Below the pieces are notes generated by a model. It was given only the letters and a program-made list of their open reading frames with translations, searched no databases and was not told the DNA's origin. A stretch of 64,000 bases of DNA from Aphrocallistes beatrix (taxonomy: Eukaryota; Porifera; Hexactinellida; Sceptrulophora; Aphrocallistidae): the NCBI GenBank assembly GCA_963281255.1, contig OY725496.1, positions 2,542,001-2,606,000 on the forward strand, read 5' to 3'. Shown piece by piece: positions 45,886 through 58,049 of this stretch; position 1 is the first letter of the stretch; every line of letters starts with the position of its first letter. The translations under genes and the position numbers were made by a program.

Positions 45886-46364
45886 CACTAAGCGGACAAA
45901 AGTATTTCAACACCTGATTATTTCCCATACAAATAATACTAAAATGGATCTATTCATGAAGAGGGTTACTTCTAAACGGTATGGGATACAGCTAATCGGA
46001 TTCCAGATTCGAATAATACGCATTCAAATTAGTCACAGGTTAACTTTTCTAACTAATCATTCATTCCTAACTTTTTGTAATTATCAATCAGTGCCACCTT
46101 ATGCCACATACACCCATTTTGACCACTATACATGATGGCAATGAATTACCTATGGTGGCTCAGGCTGATAAGATTGTTAATTGAGTTGGGTAATTTATTA
46201 GTTATGTTCAACTATGACTAATTCGAATGTGTATATTTCGAATCTGAAATCAGATTTTTAGTATCTCTTTGAATTTGAACGTATTGCCCTTCATGAAATA
46301 ATCCGATTTAGTATTATTTGTATGGGAAAGAATCAAGTGTTGAAATACTTTTGTCCACTTAGTG
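45886..46364. mobile_element. Tc1/mariner-type MITE (479 bp) inside the Ginger-type element
   Basis: TA CACTAAGCGGACAAAAGTAT at the left and TACTTTTGTCCACTTAGTG TA at the right; complementarity continues inward (CCCATACAAATAATACTAAA). The open frame at 45944-46135 is a by-product. Confidence 0.85.
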
Positions 46365-46896
46365 TATATGTGGCAGCTAATTATTGATGCGGGCAGTGGG
46401 GCTGAAACAAGTTTTCAGCGGCCTTATAAGAATGTATTTGATGATATGTGCTTTTCGCCTTAGAATTATAAATGGATCGTTTGGAGTACGTCCGAACCTT
46501 TGAATTCTTAAAACATGGAAAATATCCAGATGGATTTTCCCGTCAACAGAAGTGGAACTTCAAGAGGAAGTTGCCCAGATTTTTCGTATCTGAGTGGGAC
46601 ATACTCTACAAGGTGAGTACGATCTAATAATTCTGGTATTTACGGTTTATTCAAAGATTTTTTAAAAGCGAATAGAAAGTATTCTAAAATATAGCTACTT
46701 GACCGGCTACTGACCTTTATATTTATTAATTTTAATTAATTAATTAACCCACGCTTGCCACAGGAATGTGTTGCGTCATTTCCGGTTTAAGCCATTTTCA
46801 ACGGGGAAGCCATACAAGTTTGAGGTTACTACTATAAATAGAAAAATCCCAAATGCTGTCAAGGGTTAATTACCATATTAAGATATTGTCAGTTAA

Positions 46897-48826
46897 GGAT
46901 ACCGCCCTCGAAAAACATCGCCTGACATAAAAAAAAATGGTGAAATTTTTTATTGCTAATTCCATCGGATTATTGAGTAGTCTACCATCTAATCGTACTT
47001 GTTGGACGGTATTTATTTTGGTATTCTAGAACTGAGCACCTAAAGCTCAGCCGTACTAAAAATCGGAAAGTTATTCGTGGTTTTGCGGCGCATTCATCAA
47101 TTATTTTCTAACTTATCTGATATTTTTTCAATTGTATGAACCTCAAAAAGGTTTTGGCCCCTTTAAATATTATAGAACAGATAAATTTAGAAAAAGAGGC
47201 ACTTAAAATCCAATCAAAAATATCTTTATGAGGGACTTCATTTCTAAAATGCTCGGGAAATGGCCGTTGTGATATTGGCTATTGTGTATAGAAAAGAATT
47301 CTGAACAGTTAAAAAAAAAATTTGTTCAGATCCGACCATTAGTTCGTAAGTTATAGTATATTGTAGGTAAAGTTCGGACATCAAACCTCTCTATGGCCCC
47401 AAAAGTGCTCGATGTCAATGCTTAACAACTATAGAAGATATATAATCTATTATAATCTTAAATGAAAGGATATATATGATAATATATAGGTTCCTCAAAC
47501 TTCTCTTTGTCAAAAAGTAAATATTTCTTGACTTATCATCGATTTTATTGTAATACAAATTCTATGGAGAACTTTTAATATATTAGTAAATGGCGAATCT
47601 TGTCGTGAAATAGGTTCCCAAAAGTAGCTATTATACTCAAAAAACAATGCAATAGTCACTTGCAATGTATACAGAAATTTGGAAGCACTCAACATGATTA
47701 TTTTGGAAGTTCAAAGCATTTATTTCCAAAATTAGGTCAAAGCCCCCCATTTATAGTCCAAAAACAGATTCCTCCATATCTCAGGAAATATACACCCCAA
47801 TTCTTAGCTCTCAATTCCTAATATACTTTTCAAGACGGTATATATCTGATTCTTAAATAATAAGTGTACTACATGGAATGGAATGCTAAGTTTTAAATTT
47901 TTATCACGTGATGACGTAGCATTTTTCGAAAATCCTAACTTTAAAACTAAAAGTCGTAGACTCTCGCTCTAACTTCCTAATATACTTTTTAGAAGCTCTT
48001 TATTCATTCTAAACCGATGAATTATACATTGTAGTGCTAGGAATATGAATTATATTCCCTAATTGGTTCAAAATATTCGGGGTTAGAGGCCTCAAGGTAA
48101 TTTGTGAATTTTCAGCATAATTTTGCTATTTTCACTAAAATCTGTTGGAATACAACTAATTCATTAGTATACATGCGATTAAATGCCCATGGATGCTTTT
48201 ATTTATCGTTAATAGCTCATTTTACATCGTACTTAACATCAAAACTTCAAATCCCTATATCTCGGGACTTTAAAATTCCAAAATTGACCGTCTTTCAAAA
48301 ATTTTAACTCAAAATTGCTTTGAGATAGAGGTTTGAAAATTTCAGGAGTTGTTCCATATTATTAGGCGATGAGCGTAGGACCACTCGATTTTCGATATCT
48401 TACAAATTTGTGATTTTATTGCTGATTTCCAAAGAAAATCGGGGTTTTTTCGCCGTTTTTTGGCAATTTTTTCTAAAACCCCTATAATATTAACAATTTT
48501 GTTTATTTTAACTTTATTTTGGTTCTATGCGATTGCAAATTTTATAGACTATATATGAATAAATTTTCGAAGCATTTGATCCAAACATGTGTTTCAAAAA
48601 AATCACAGAGTGGAGGAGGGCTTACCATTAAGATGTGCTAGGGAAAAACGGAAAAAAAACGACTTTGAGACGCTGTAACTCAAAAACTAGAAATGTGAAC
48701 CAAAAACGGTTTGGCATGCCTCAATATTTTTTAATTGCACTACCTGCCCACGCTTAACATCTTATATATCTCTATTCTTGATATATGCTGTAAGCCAAAC
48801 CTATGGATTTTTCACGGGCGGTATCC
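46897..48826. mobile_element. TTAA family 1, copy 3, in intron 1 of the Ginger-type gene
   Basis: TTAA at 46893-46896 and 48827-48830; tips GGATACCGCCCTCGAAAAAC and (complement) GGATACCGCCCGTGAAAAAT. It shows in uninterrupted form the sequence at the nested insertion site near 41.1 and 43.0 kb. Non-coding. Being within an intron it would have left the gene readable. Confidence 0.88.
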
Positions 48827-50759
48827 TTAAACACTCAATTATTTTAATTTCTGAAAAAACTTGACCTGTCCCATGTATAAACATTTCCGAACGAATTTTC
48901 GTCTTGGAGTATTTTATTAAAACATATTTGTATATCGTTTTTAATTGTATTAATTACAGAGAGAGATAATAAATGAACAGGAGAGAGACTTCCAGGTTCC
49001 ATCCCGTGATGATGTCCCGAGTATATTGGAAAAATATCATGACCATCTTTTACATCCTGGAATGAATTCCACTGCCCAATCAATTCAGCAGCGCTATTAG
49101 TGGATGGATGTATACAGAGATTGTGAACTACGTGAGTTTGGCATATTATTAATGACGAGTCTTTCACTTTCATTACTAATTAATTAATTAAACAAAATTA
49201 ATCGACCATTGTATACTAGGTAAAAACTTGTGATGCTTGCCAGCAAAATAAAGCTTTACCACCTCAGCCACAGAAAAAGTTACAGCCGATTCCTCCTCCA
49301 GAGAGGCCGTGGAAACACATAGGGATTGATCTCGTATGTGATCTCTCTCCAAGTCCAGATGGTTACAAACACATTCTCGTTACCGTGTGCTACTTGAGCA
49401 AGTATGTAGTGGTGCGACCTCTCAAGACCAAAACCGCCGATGAAGTAACCGAAAATCTGAAGGATATATATCTCGATGTTGGTGTTCCAGATATTATCCA
49501 ACACGATCAAGGCAAAGAGTTCACTAGCAATGTAAGCTATGATTTTGTAATCATATATATAGAAGCAAACCTGGGCACTAATCCGTTAATCCGTTAATCG
49601 TTAATTAACGAAGGTAAATTTTTCATTAACGATTTAACTTTTAAGTTAACTTTAAAATCATTAACGGACTAATTAACTTCCGTTAAAAGTCCGTTAACGC
49701 TAATATGAACTTTTGAAAGTGTCTAATATTTTCAGATTTTTAATAAAGACATTTTGTGTTTTTGAATTTTATACCTTTATTAGTATTTATGGCGTCTCAA
49801 GAAATTGAAACTATGGATTTCGTTGAGGTTGAAATTGCCAGTAACCTCGACAGGAACAGGTTCAAAACCCCTGGCCCCACCTGGATGAGTTCTTCTTGTT
49901 AAAGTCAGGTGAAGGCGACAAGTTGGTTTTCCAATGCCTCGTATGCCTTCCCAAAACTGTGCTAATCAAGGGGCACATGACAAGCCTCAACAACCTCAAG
50001 CAGCACATCAAGAGAACGCACCCAGTTAAGTTTAAGCAGTTTGAGGAGAAGGTCAAGGTAGGTTCTTCTCGTGGAAAAGGCAAACATGGGTTTTCTTCTG
50101 GTTCGAGTAGCTGCAGCAGCAAATTCGGTAGTATCTCCTCCCTTTGCCAAAAGAGCACGCCAGCAAACCATAGGCGAGTCCTTTAGTATAGGTGCTAGTG
50201 GCATTGGTGTTCCTCAGTCTGCTGTGGACCAAGGGATTGTGGGCCTGTTCGTAGACAACATGTTGTCACTCCAAGTTGTAGAGTCTGACACGTTCGAAAG
50301 GCTGATCAAGACCCTGAACCCCAGCAAGAGCTCCATCTCTAGGAGGACACTGTGCAGGCGAATCGTTAATTCGTATAATGATTTGAAGCAGTACTTGATC
50401 AGGTGATTGATATACTAACTTTGTTTAATTCTTGGGTTACTGTATATTCCCAATATTTAAAATTTAATTTTGAAAATTCAAATTTAAATCTCAGATTTTT
50501 TAGAGTTCTCGGCGATGTTCAATGGGTGGCCACTACAGCTGACTGCTGGTCTTCCCACAAGAAAAGCTACCTGGGCATGACTGTACACTGGATGAACCAC
50601 ACCACCAGACAGAGGGAGAAAGCAGTGCTCGCATGCGTCAGGGTGATAGGCCATCATACTTATGATGTTCTTGCGCAGGCCTGGTCAACGTCCACTATGA
50701 ATTTCACATTGAGAAAAAAGTCACCAGGTTACAGTTTTTTTAGATAGTTGATTTTATGA

Positions 50760-51245
50760 TCACAAGCGCGCTTCGCTTGCTTGCGCTGCGCGGCTGGCGG
50801 ACACTTCGTGTACGCCGGAGGCTCCCTTCGGTCGCCTGGAGGTTACATTGGTTAATTATAAGGGAGATAACATCTCTAAATATGTCCATCTTAATGTTAA
50901 AACCGATTCCACTCGAAAAATCACCAAATTTGTCAATTTTAAAATTTTTGATGCGTCATGATGACGTCATAACAAAGTGATGAGTCATCATTTTTTGATG
51001 AAAGTCGTATACAGATTCTATTAAAATTTCAGCCTTCTATCTCCTATAATGGCTGAGTTATGCCCGACTAACTGTGTTGCTTAACTTTTAAAAATGTGAC
51101 AATGACGTCATAATTCCATGATGAGTCGACATTTTGCTCTGAACTCAGAACTTACTGGAGCCATAGCCAAAAGACTCCCACATGCCAAAAATCAGCCTTC
51201 TGCGCCCAGCAGTTTCTTCAATCAATTCGTTACAGATATATATAT
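50760..51245 (+). repeat. Dispersed repeat family A copy inside the hAT intron
   Basis: Starts ACAAGCGCGCTTCGCTTGCT and ends CAATTCGTTACAGATATATA. CRE-like and AP-1-like motifs are intact (TGATGACGTCATAACAAAGT, GATGAGTCATCATTTT). It directly abuts foldback family B. Confidence 0.85.
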
Positions 51246-51246
51246 A

Positions 51247-52329
51247 TACATAGCCTACTGTATATAAGGCCTCACAGTAACTTGATGATTTGGGACTAGG
51301 GATGCGGAGGAAGACCGTTGAACTAATACATGAGCTGCCTTAAATCATTTACAAAGCACAATAGAGCTTAGGAATGTATTATCAGCATATATAAATATAG
51401 TGTCAAAGTACCCACATCCGTTGTTAAAAATTTGATTAGTCACCATATAGTTGCGCAATAGGTTATATTTGTGACAAATTTGGTGATTTTCAGAGGCCGT
51501 TTAGGGGCACTTCTAAGTGTTTTTATTGTAATTTTTTTTGCATAGAACTGAGATGTGAATGCGTTAATACGAAAATTTGGAATTTTTTCATGGAATGTTG
51601 GTACATTCCAGTGTTGCTATGGAAACGTGTTTTGGTCAGTTGGCGTTATATCTTGAAAACTGCAATGGCTACACATTCAAATGTAATTCCATTTGATAGC
51701 GAATATACTACTTCCTATTAAGTAATAATATAATTTCGACCTCTAAATTCAATAGTTTACGAGATATTCGACAAATTATCAAATGTGACCAATATGGTAC
51801 ATTGTCGAATATCTCGTAAACTATTGAATTTAGAGGTCGAAATTATATTATTACTTAATAGGAAGTAGTATATTCGCTATCAAATGGAATTACATTTGAA
51901 TGTGTAGCCATTGCAGTTTTCAAGATATAACGCCAACTGACCAAAACACGTTTCCATAGCAACACTGGAATGTACCAACATTCCATGAAAAAATTCCAAA
52001 TTTTTCGTATTAACGCATTCACATCTCAGTTCTATGCAAAAAAAATTACAATAAAAACACTTAGAAGTGCCCCTAAACGGCCTCTGAAAATCACCAAATT
52101 TGTCACAAATATAACCTATTGCGCAACCATATGGTGACTAATCAAATTTTTAACAACGGATATGGGAACTTTGACAACATATTTATATATGCTGAAAATA
52201 CATTCCAAAGCTCTATTGTGCTTTGTAAATGATTTAAGGCAGCTCATGTATTAGTTCAACGGTCTTCCTCCGCATCCCTAGTCCCAAATCATCAAGTTAC
52301 TGTGAGGCCTTATATACAGTAGGCTATGA
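51247..52329. repeat. Foldback element family B, copy 2 (about 1.08 kb inverted repeat)
   Basis: Starts TACATAGCCTACTGTATATA and ends TATATACAGTAGGCTATGAT, with the centre near 51788 (ATTATCAAATGTGACCAATATGG). The two arms of about 530 bp are almost identical by eye, more so than in copy 1. It lies inside the intron of the hAT transposase gene. Transcription through it would give a very long RNA hairpin. Confidence 0.92.
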
Positions 52330-52376
52330 TATATACAATAATCGAGTTTTAATAGTAAGGATATATATATATATAT

Positions 52377-52966
52377 ATCCTTACTATTAAAACTCGATTA
52401 ATGTATATTTATTTACAAGCGCGCTTCGCTTGTTTGCGCTGCGCGGCTGGCGGACACTTTGTGTCCGCCGGAGGCACCCTTCGGTCGCCTGGAGGTGACA
52501 TTGGTTAATTATAATGGAGATAACATCTCTGAATACGTCTGTCCTACTGTTCTAATCGATTTCACTCGAAAAGTCACCAAATTTGTCAATTTTTAAAATT
52601 TTGATGAGTAATGATGACGTCATAACAAAGTGATGAGTCATCATTTTTTGATGATAGTTGCATATGTGCGGTATGTTAGTATACATAATCTATTAAAATT
52701 TCAGCCTTCTATCTCCTATAATGGCGGAGTTATGCCCGAATAACTGTGTTGCTTAACTTTTAAAAATGCGACAATGACGTCATAATTCCATGATGAGTCG
52801 ACATTTTGCTCTGAGCTCTGAACTTACTGGAGCCATAGCTAAAAGACCCCCACATGCCAAAAATCAGCTTTCTGCGCCTGGCAGTTTTTTCAATCATTTC
52901 GTTACAGAGATTTATATATATATATATATATAAACAATAATCTAGTTTTAATTGTAAGGATATTAA
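52377..52966 (+). repeat. Dispersed repeat family A, full copy with both tips
   Basis: Left tip TCCTTACTATTAAAACTCGA, then the GC-rich block, CRE/AP-1-like motifs, TTCGTTACAGAG, a TA run, and the complementary right tip TCTAGTTTTAATTGTAAGGA. This copy shows that family A is a short element with inverted ends and adjacent TA runs. It could be a MITE or a Helentron-like element; no target duplication settles it. Confidence 0.85.
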
Positions 52967-55900
52967 TTAAATTATTAGTCAATTAGTTCTATTAACACTT
53001 TGTATTAGAAAACCATTTAATACATTGTAGATTACTTTTTTATAACATTTAATAAATGTAAATGTAAATCTTTCTATTCCAGGACTACCACAGACAATGC
53101 TAGCAACTTTGTGAAGGCCTTTGTCCAGTTTGGAGAAGAAGCTGACAAACTGCCAGACCTTCCAGTAGCTCACGATATGGGCTCCGACCTTGGTGATGAT
53201 AATGCTGTAGCTGCCTTGCTGGCTGGATCCGTTGACGAGCGGGATTTAGAGTATGTCTCCCTGGCAGACTACTTGACTGTACCCTCGGCTGAATCTGACG
53301 ATGTCGATGCCATCCTTGGAAATCCTATTAACCTACCAACCCACATGAGGTGTGGTGCTCACAACTTTAACCTAGTGGCTAGCAAGGATGCAGATTCTGC
53401 ACTGCAGAGGGCAGTGTTCAAGGGACCCTTCAGGGTTGTAATGGCCAAAGCACACGTCCTCTGGAACCTGCAGAGTCGTAGCACTGTGGCAGCAGACAGC
53501 ATCTACGCTGAGGTGGGGAGGAGGCTGGTTGTACCCAACACGACGAGGTGGAACTCTACCTATGACTCTGTGGTGGTCCTCAACACCATCCTGGAGACTA
53601 AGAGGCCAGCTCTACACAGAGTAATGACTCAGCTGAAGGTCAACAGCTTCAACGATCAGGATGCCAACTTCTTAAAAGAGTATGTCCAGGTAATAAATAA
53701 ATACTAAATTATATAATTAATATTGACAGTTAAATTTGACAATATATTCTTTACTAGTCTGTTAAATTCTGTTTGCTGTTTCCAACAAGTATAAATTTTA
53801 AATATTTACTAACTCTTAATTGTTTTATTTCCAGGTCATGTTACCTGTGGCCAAAGCGCTCGACAAGATCCAGGGGGAAGACCAAGTCTACCTAGGGACT
53901 CTACTGCCAACAGTTGCTGCGACGATCTTAAGGCTCAAAGACTTGAATTCCAAGGGTCTTGTCTACTGCAGCCCCTTGGTCGACGCACTTTTGTTAGGCA
54001 TCGAAAAAAGGTTTGGACCTCTAATGGAGGATGAAGAATGCCAGCTGGCTGCTGCATTCCATCCCAGGTTTCGCCTCATCTGGTTGGAGAAGTATAACTA
54101 CACTAAGGTCGCCAAGGTGAGAAAAAGCATGGAGGTAAAAGTTGAGGAGGCCTTAAGACAGCAGTCAGATGATGTGGGCAGCAATAGTGGAAGCAGTAAC
54201 AACGAGGAGGATGACTTCTTCAGTGCTGTCACCGAGCCAAAGGAGAGGACCAGGAGCCACAGGTCACTTAAGAGCAAGGCCCAGAACTTGATCAGGACCT
54301 GGCTGGAGACCAGCTCCAAGGAACTGCTGACAGATGTTGGTGGACTTGTTCATCAAATTCAACACAGCCATCCCCTCTAGTGCTGCAGTGGAACGTTTGT
54401 TCTCAATGGGCAAGGATATCTTAAGGGCCAAGAGATCATCCTTGTCTGATAAAAATTTTAACATGTTGATTTGCATGAAGGGCAACATGCATTTAATGGA
54501 ATTTTGTCAATAACAAGTTACCCTTTTAAGATTCCTTAAACAAACTGTATTCGTATATCTTTATTCGTAATCTTTATTCGTAAGCTGTATTCCCTAATCT
54601 TTATTCTAAATTTTGCAAATTAAAGTTGAGTTAACAGATATTTTCGCTTAAAAGACCCAGCAAAGGATCATCTTATAGTATTAGCACTTTTTAGGTTTTT
54701 AGAGCAAAATACTAACTTTGTTGCGGTTTCTATAATATAAATTAACGCTAACGTTAACTTCCGTTAACTGTTTAACGAATTAACGGATTAACGGTTAACT
54801 CAGTTAACTTTTTGGTTAACGGACTAACGATTAACGAAGTTAACTTTTCGATTAACTGTGCCCACCTTTGTGTAGAAGATAGGATAGTCATAATGTTTCC
54901 CCCCTTTTAGATTTTTCAGCAATTTCATCAGAAGTTAGAAGTTGACAACCGCAGTACTCGTGTCTATCACCGAAAATGGGTCTGTCGAGGCGCATAACAA
55001 GATTTTAAAATCGTATGTGGTAGTATTTCATCCATTTATAAGTTAATCAATTATTATTATTTAATGATGCATTAAATTCTAGCAAGTTGAACAGGATGAC
55101 CTTTCAGACTGGGCAAAATTGGTCTACTCTACTCAAACCTGCAGTCTTATGCATGAACTCTACTTTTAAGAAGTCTCACTCGTCTACTCCATTTCAGGTC
55201 ATGTGGGGACGAGAATCTAAACACGAAAATTTAGTCTCTGATATATCTAAGATCAAAATAGCTCCTGATGAATACTATGAACTAGAAGAGGCAATTTTAT
55301 CTGAGACCTTACCAGCACAGGAGGAGTGCGAAATGCTAGATACCTTTTCCCCACCAGAAGACCACCTTGAATCAATTCACCTCCTGAATGAGTCAAGGAA
55401 CAATACCCGGAAACGTTCAAATGTCTTATTAGATCAGAGCAGCTAAAGCAGAAGAGGCAATATGATAAGAGAGTCAAAGAAAAGAGGTATGCTACTTTTA
55501 TTATTTACACTAACATAGTTCTAACATAGTAATTATTATTTTTAATACGTGTGTAGGTGCAAACTTAAGGAAGGGGACAAAATCCTATTCACCAACATGT
55601 CTAAATTAAAACAGATGCCCAACACTAAAAGTCAGGGTAATTTTTGGGACCTTTTACAGCGCCTAGAATTACTGACAGTCATGCTATCATTTCAAAAGAA
55701 GAATTAAATTCCAAAAGAGATAAGAAAGTACCCATCCACATCACACAACTCTATTACGAGCGTCAAGAAATTGATAGTAGACTCTCTCTTACGAAATCTA
55801 CGGAAAAGAGGAAAGTTGATCTGACATCTGATAGCCGAGAGACCAAAAGAATGAAGCTTTCACAAGTATGTTCAATATTTCATTCAATGCATCATGATAT

Positions 55901-57346
55901 GATTTGCTTATTTGCCCTTCTTCTCTAGATCCCACACATTGAATTTGGGTTTACAAGTGAAGCAATTCATAATCATCTCTCGAACCTCGGTGATTTGAAT
56001 AGTTATTTGATTGTAAAGTAATTATCTCATGATTTGTTTCCATGACTTGTTTCATAAGAATGCTCACGCCATACTACTATTTTTTCATCGAAATTCTTGT
56101 ACATGTTTATTTTAAAATTATCACTAGACAAAATAATTGTGCAACTGTATGTATGTTGTGAGCTTTTCATGAGAATCATTTTTCTCAATCACTAGATTAT
56201 TCTCAATGAAAACTTGGAGAGGTACTTCATGACACCCTTACATGAAGATCTACATAGGAAACTGAATAGATTCCACCATTACGTCCCCAATATCCTCATT
56301 TTTCAGTTTCTTAAGGACTCGAACGCGGATCAGTTGGTACTTTTTGATCATTTAGTAATTGCCAATTCTAAAACTTATGATTTAAAATAACATATTGACT
56401 TTAGAAGAAAGAAATCAGAGAAACTGTTCTGAACTGGACTTCAGATTTATATCCAGAATCCGGAGATATTATGGCTGCTAATAACGCTGAGAAAGTACTT
56501 TATGGAGTTCTGAGTTATATTTAATAAATTGTGTCCAGATAAAATGCATAAAATAGTCTAATGTATATCAAACTATTCTTTGAATTCATATTTTATAAGT
56601 GCGCAGATCGAAACATTCGAATGACTACGTTTTAAAATTTATATTATAATATATTTATACTTTAGGCTATCCAGTATTTGAGTTCCATTCTTTGGGATTC
56701 ATTCCCTGACAACTCGAAATCCAGAAGCCCGGAGATCCCTAGCTCCAGTCCTAAAATCCAAGTTCTTTCAGAAGAGTGGCTAAGAGAGAAATGCGATTTA
56801 TATGGACTCAAATTCGACTCTCTAATTCGGCAACCCGGTAACCTCGCAGGCCAACCACTTAGCTGTTATCAACCATGGGAGACCGAGAGCATAGTAGGTG
56901 ATGGTAATTGTTTGTACAGATGCCTAGCGAAAGTCTTTACTGGCAAAGAAGATAACTATCCTCAAATGCATAAAATTATAACTCATTTTATCGCCTCTGA
57001 AGGAACAACGAAACTTGCCTGGTACTTCAAACAAAAACAAATAACCCCATATGACTACCTTCTAGATGAGAATCCCTGTCATCTTAATGGAATTTGGGGA
57101 AGCGATGTAGAAATAATGACGGCCTTTTGTATCTTCAATGTGGATATATATGTAGCAACCAATAACAATCAAGGAAGCTCGCTTATTCGAGTTGTTAGAT
57201 GGAACCTGCATAGAGCCACTGACAATCCTGAAGCAGCCATCTACATCCAAAATTTTAATCTCCATTATGAACCAGTCATCTCAATGATAAACTGCACCAC
57301 TCCTTCTTATGGAAACATACCCGGAGATGTTCAGACTCTTGACTAA

Positions 57347-58049
57347 ATACTAGCTTCTTCACTCTTTACTGTGCGGACTCAGTGTTTACAAACAAACAAT
57401 ACTATACGGACTACGTGTTTACATATGGACCTAGTTAGCAACTAGCCAGCCTGATGAGTCTTAGATAGACGAAAGGCCCGTATTTTTTCTGATGATAATA
57501 GCATTAATTTAACAAATAACACAACACCTATCCTCAAGCTAAGAGGAGAACAGTCTGATTTGTAATTAATGGATGCAAAAAGTATTTCGATGTCTCAAAA
57601 TTATAACGCAGTAAACACTTTACAAGTTAACTTAACGACAGCATGATTATCTGATTTATTGCAATATATGAGTGTTATGAAATCATGTACTGCCGATTGC
57701 TAAACTACTAAATAACCAACAATATAATTCCTTTGTAGTAAATATCTTTATATTTTATTTATTTGGTAAAATAAACATTTTTATGTTGGTATATGTATTT
57801 TATTTATTTATTATTAAACATGTTCACGTTCTTCCAATTATCTTGTAAAGTACACTCTAGAGGAGGGTTTGATTTAGTTATTAGGATAGCCTGTATTAAA
57901 ATAATTAACACTAAATCTAATAGAATGTCTCAAAATTCTACGTTCGCTATTTGCATAATAAATCTAATAGAAATGTCTCAAAATTCTATGCTCGCTATTT
58001 GCATAATAAATTTAATAGAATGTCTCAAAATTCTACGCTCGCTATTTGC
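57347..58049. other. 3' end of the Ginger-type element with a small tandem array
   Basis: No further exon was recognised. At 57925-58049 a unit of about 58 bases (ATGTCTCAAAATTCTACGTT, CGCTATTTGCATAATAAAT) is repeated about 2.5 times before the right terminal repeat. AATAAA occurs at 57770, which would suit a polyadenylation signal for the integrase-OTU transcript. Confidence 0.5.

Larger units (their letters stand above)
49789..54513 (+). pseudogene. hAT transposase gene, BED finger to dimerisation domain, with frameshifts
   Basis: The N-terminal ATG is at 49789, with a frameshift near 49880. The BED zinc finger is FQCLVCLPKTVLIKGHMTSL ... HIKRTHP (49930-50025). After a frameshift near 50140 the frame runs to 50404. 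Exon 2 (about 50493-50727) holds the first catalytic aspartate in TTADCWSSHKKSYLGMTVHW. The intron 50728-53082, inflated by three inserted repeats, joins in frame to TTTDNASNFVKAF, the second aspartate block. RCGAHNFNLVASKDA and NTTRWNSTYDS follow. Another intron is at 53691-53834. The last exon contains KRFGPLMEDEECQLAAAFHP, a frameshift near 54345, and the hAT C-terminal dimerisation motif AIPSSAAVERLFSMGKDILR, ending at 54513. Three frameshifts are the only breaks seen. Confidence 0.82.
49566..54870 (+). mobile_element. 5.3 kb hAT transposon in intron 3 of the Ginger-type gene
   Basis: Tips CAAACCTGGGCACTAATCCG and (complement) CAAAGGTGGGCACAGTTAAT. Flanking TATAGAAG and TGTAGAAG form an 8 bp duplication with one difference. 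Subterminal regions at both ends are full of GTTAACGGATTAACG-type repeats, likely binding sites for its transposase. It carries a nearly complete multi-exon hAT transposase gene in the same orientation as its host gene. Confidence 0.85.
46472..57346 (+). pseudogene. Ginger-type transposase: DDE integrase fused to an OTU protease, ten exons, broken
   Basis: Proposed exons: 46472-46612, 48960-49131, 49220-49531, 54911-55012, 55083-55486, 55557-55865, 55929-56012, 56196-56336, 56405-56494, 56666-57346, all with GT-AG borders, about 810 codons. Exon 1 gives MDRLEYVRTFEFLKHGKYPD. Exons 2-3 give the H2C2 zinc domain (YHDHLLHPGMN, TCDACQQNK) and the core motifs GIDLVCDL and QHDQGKEF. Exon 4 gives NGSVEAHNK with the catalytic glutamate. 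Exons 5-6 encode the gypsy-like C-terminal region (WGRESKHENL, GPFTAPRI). Exon 10 carries an OTU fold: VGDGNCLYRCLAKVF with catalytic D and C, and IQNFNLHYEP with the histidine. Lesions: a TAG at 49098-49100, a one-base phase mismatch at the exon 2/3 junction, and frameshifts in exon 4 just before the glutamate, near 55440 and near 55650. Exons 7-10 stay open and in phase. Confidence 0.78.
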
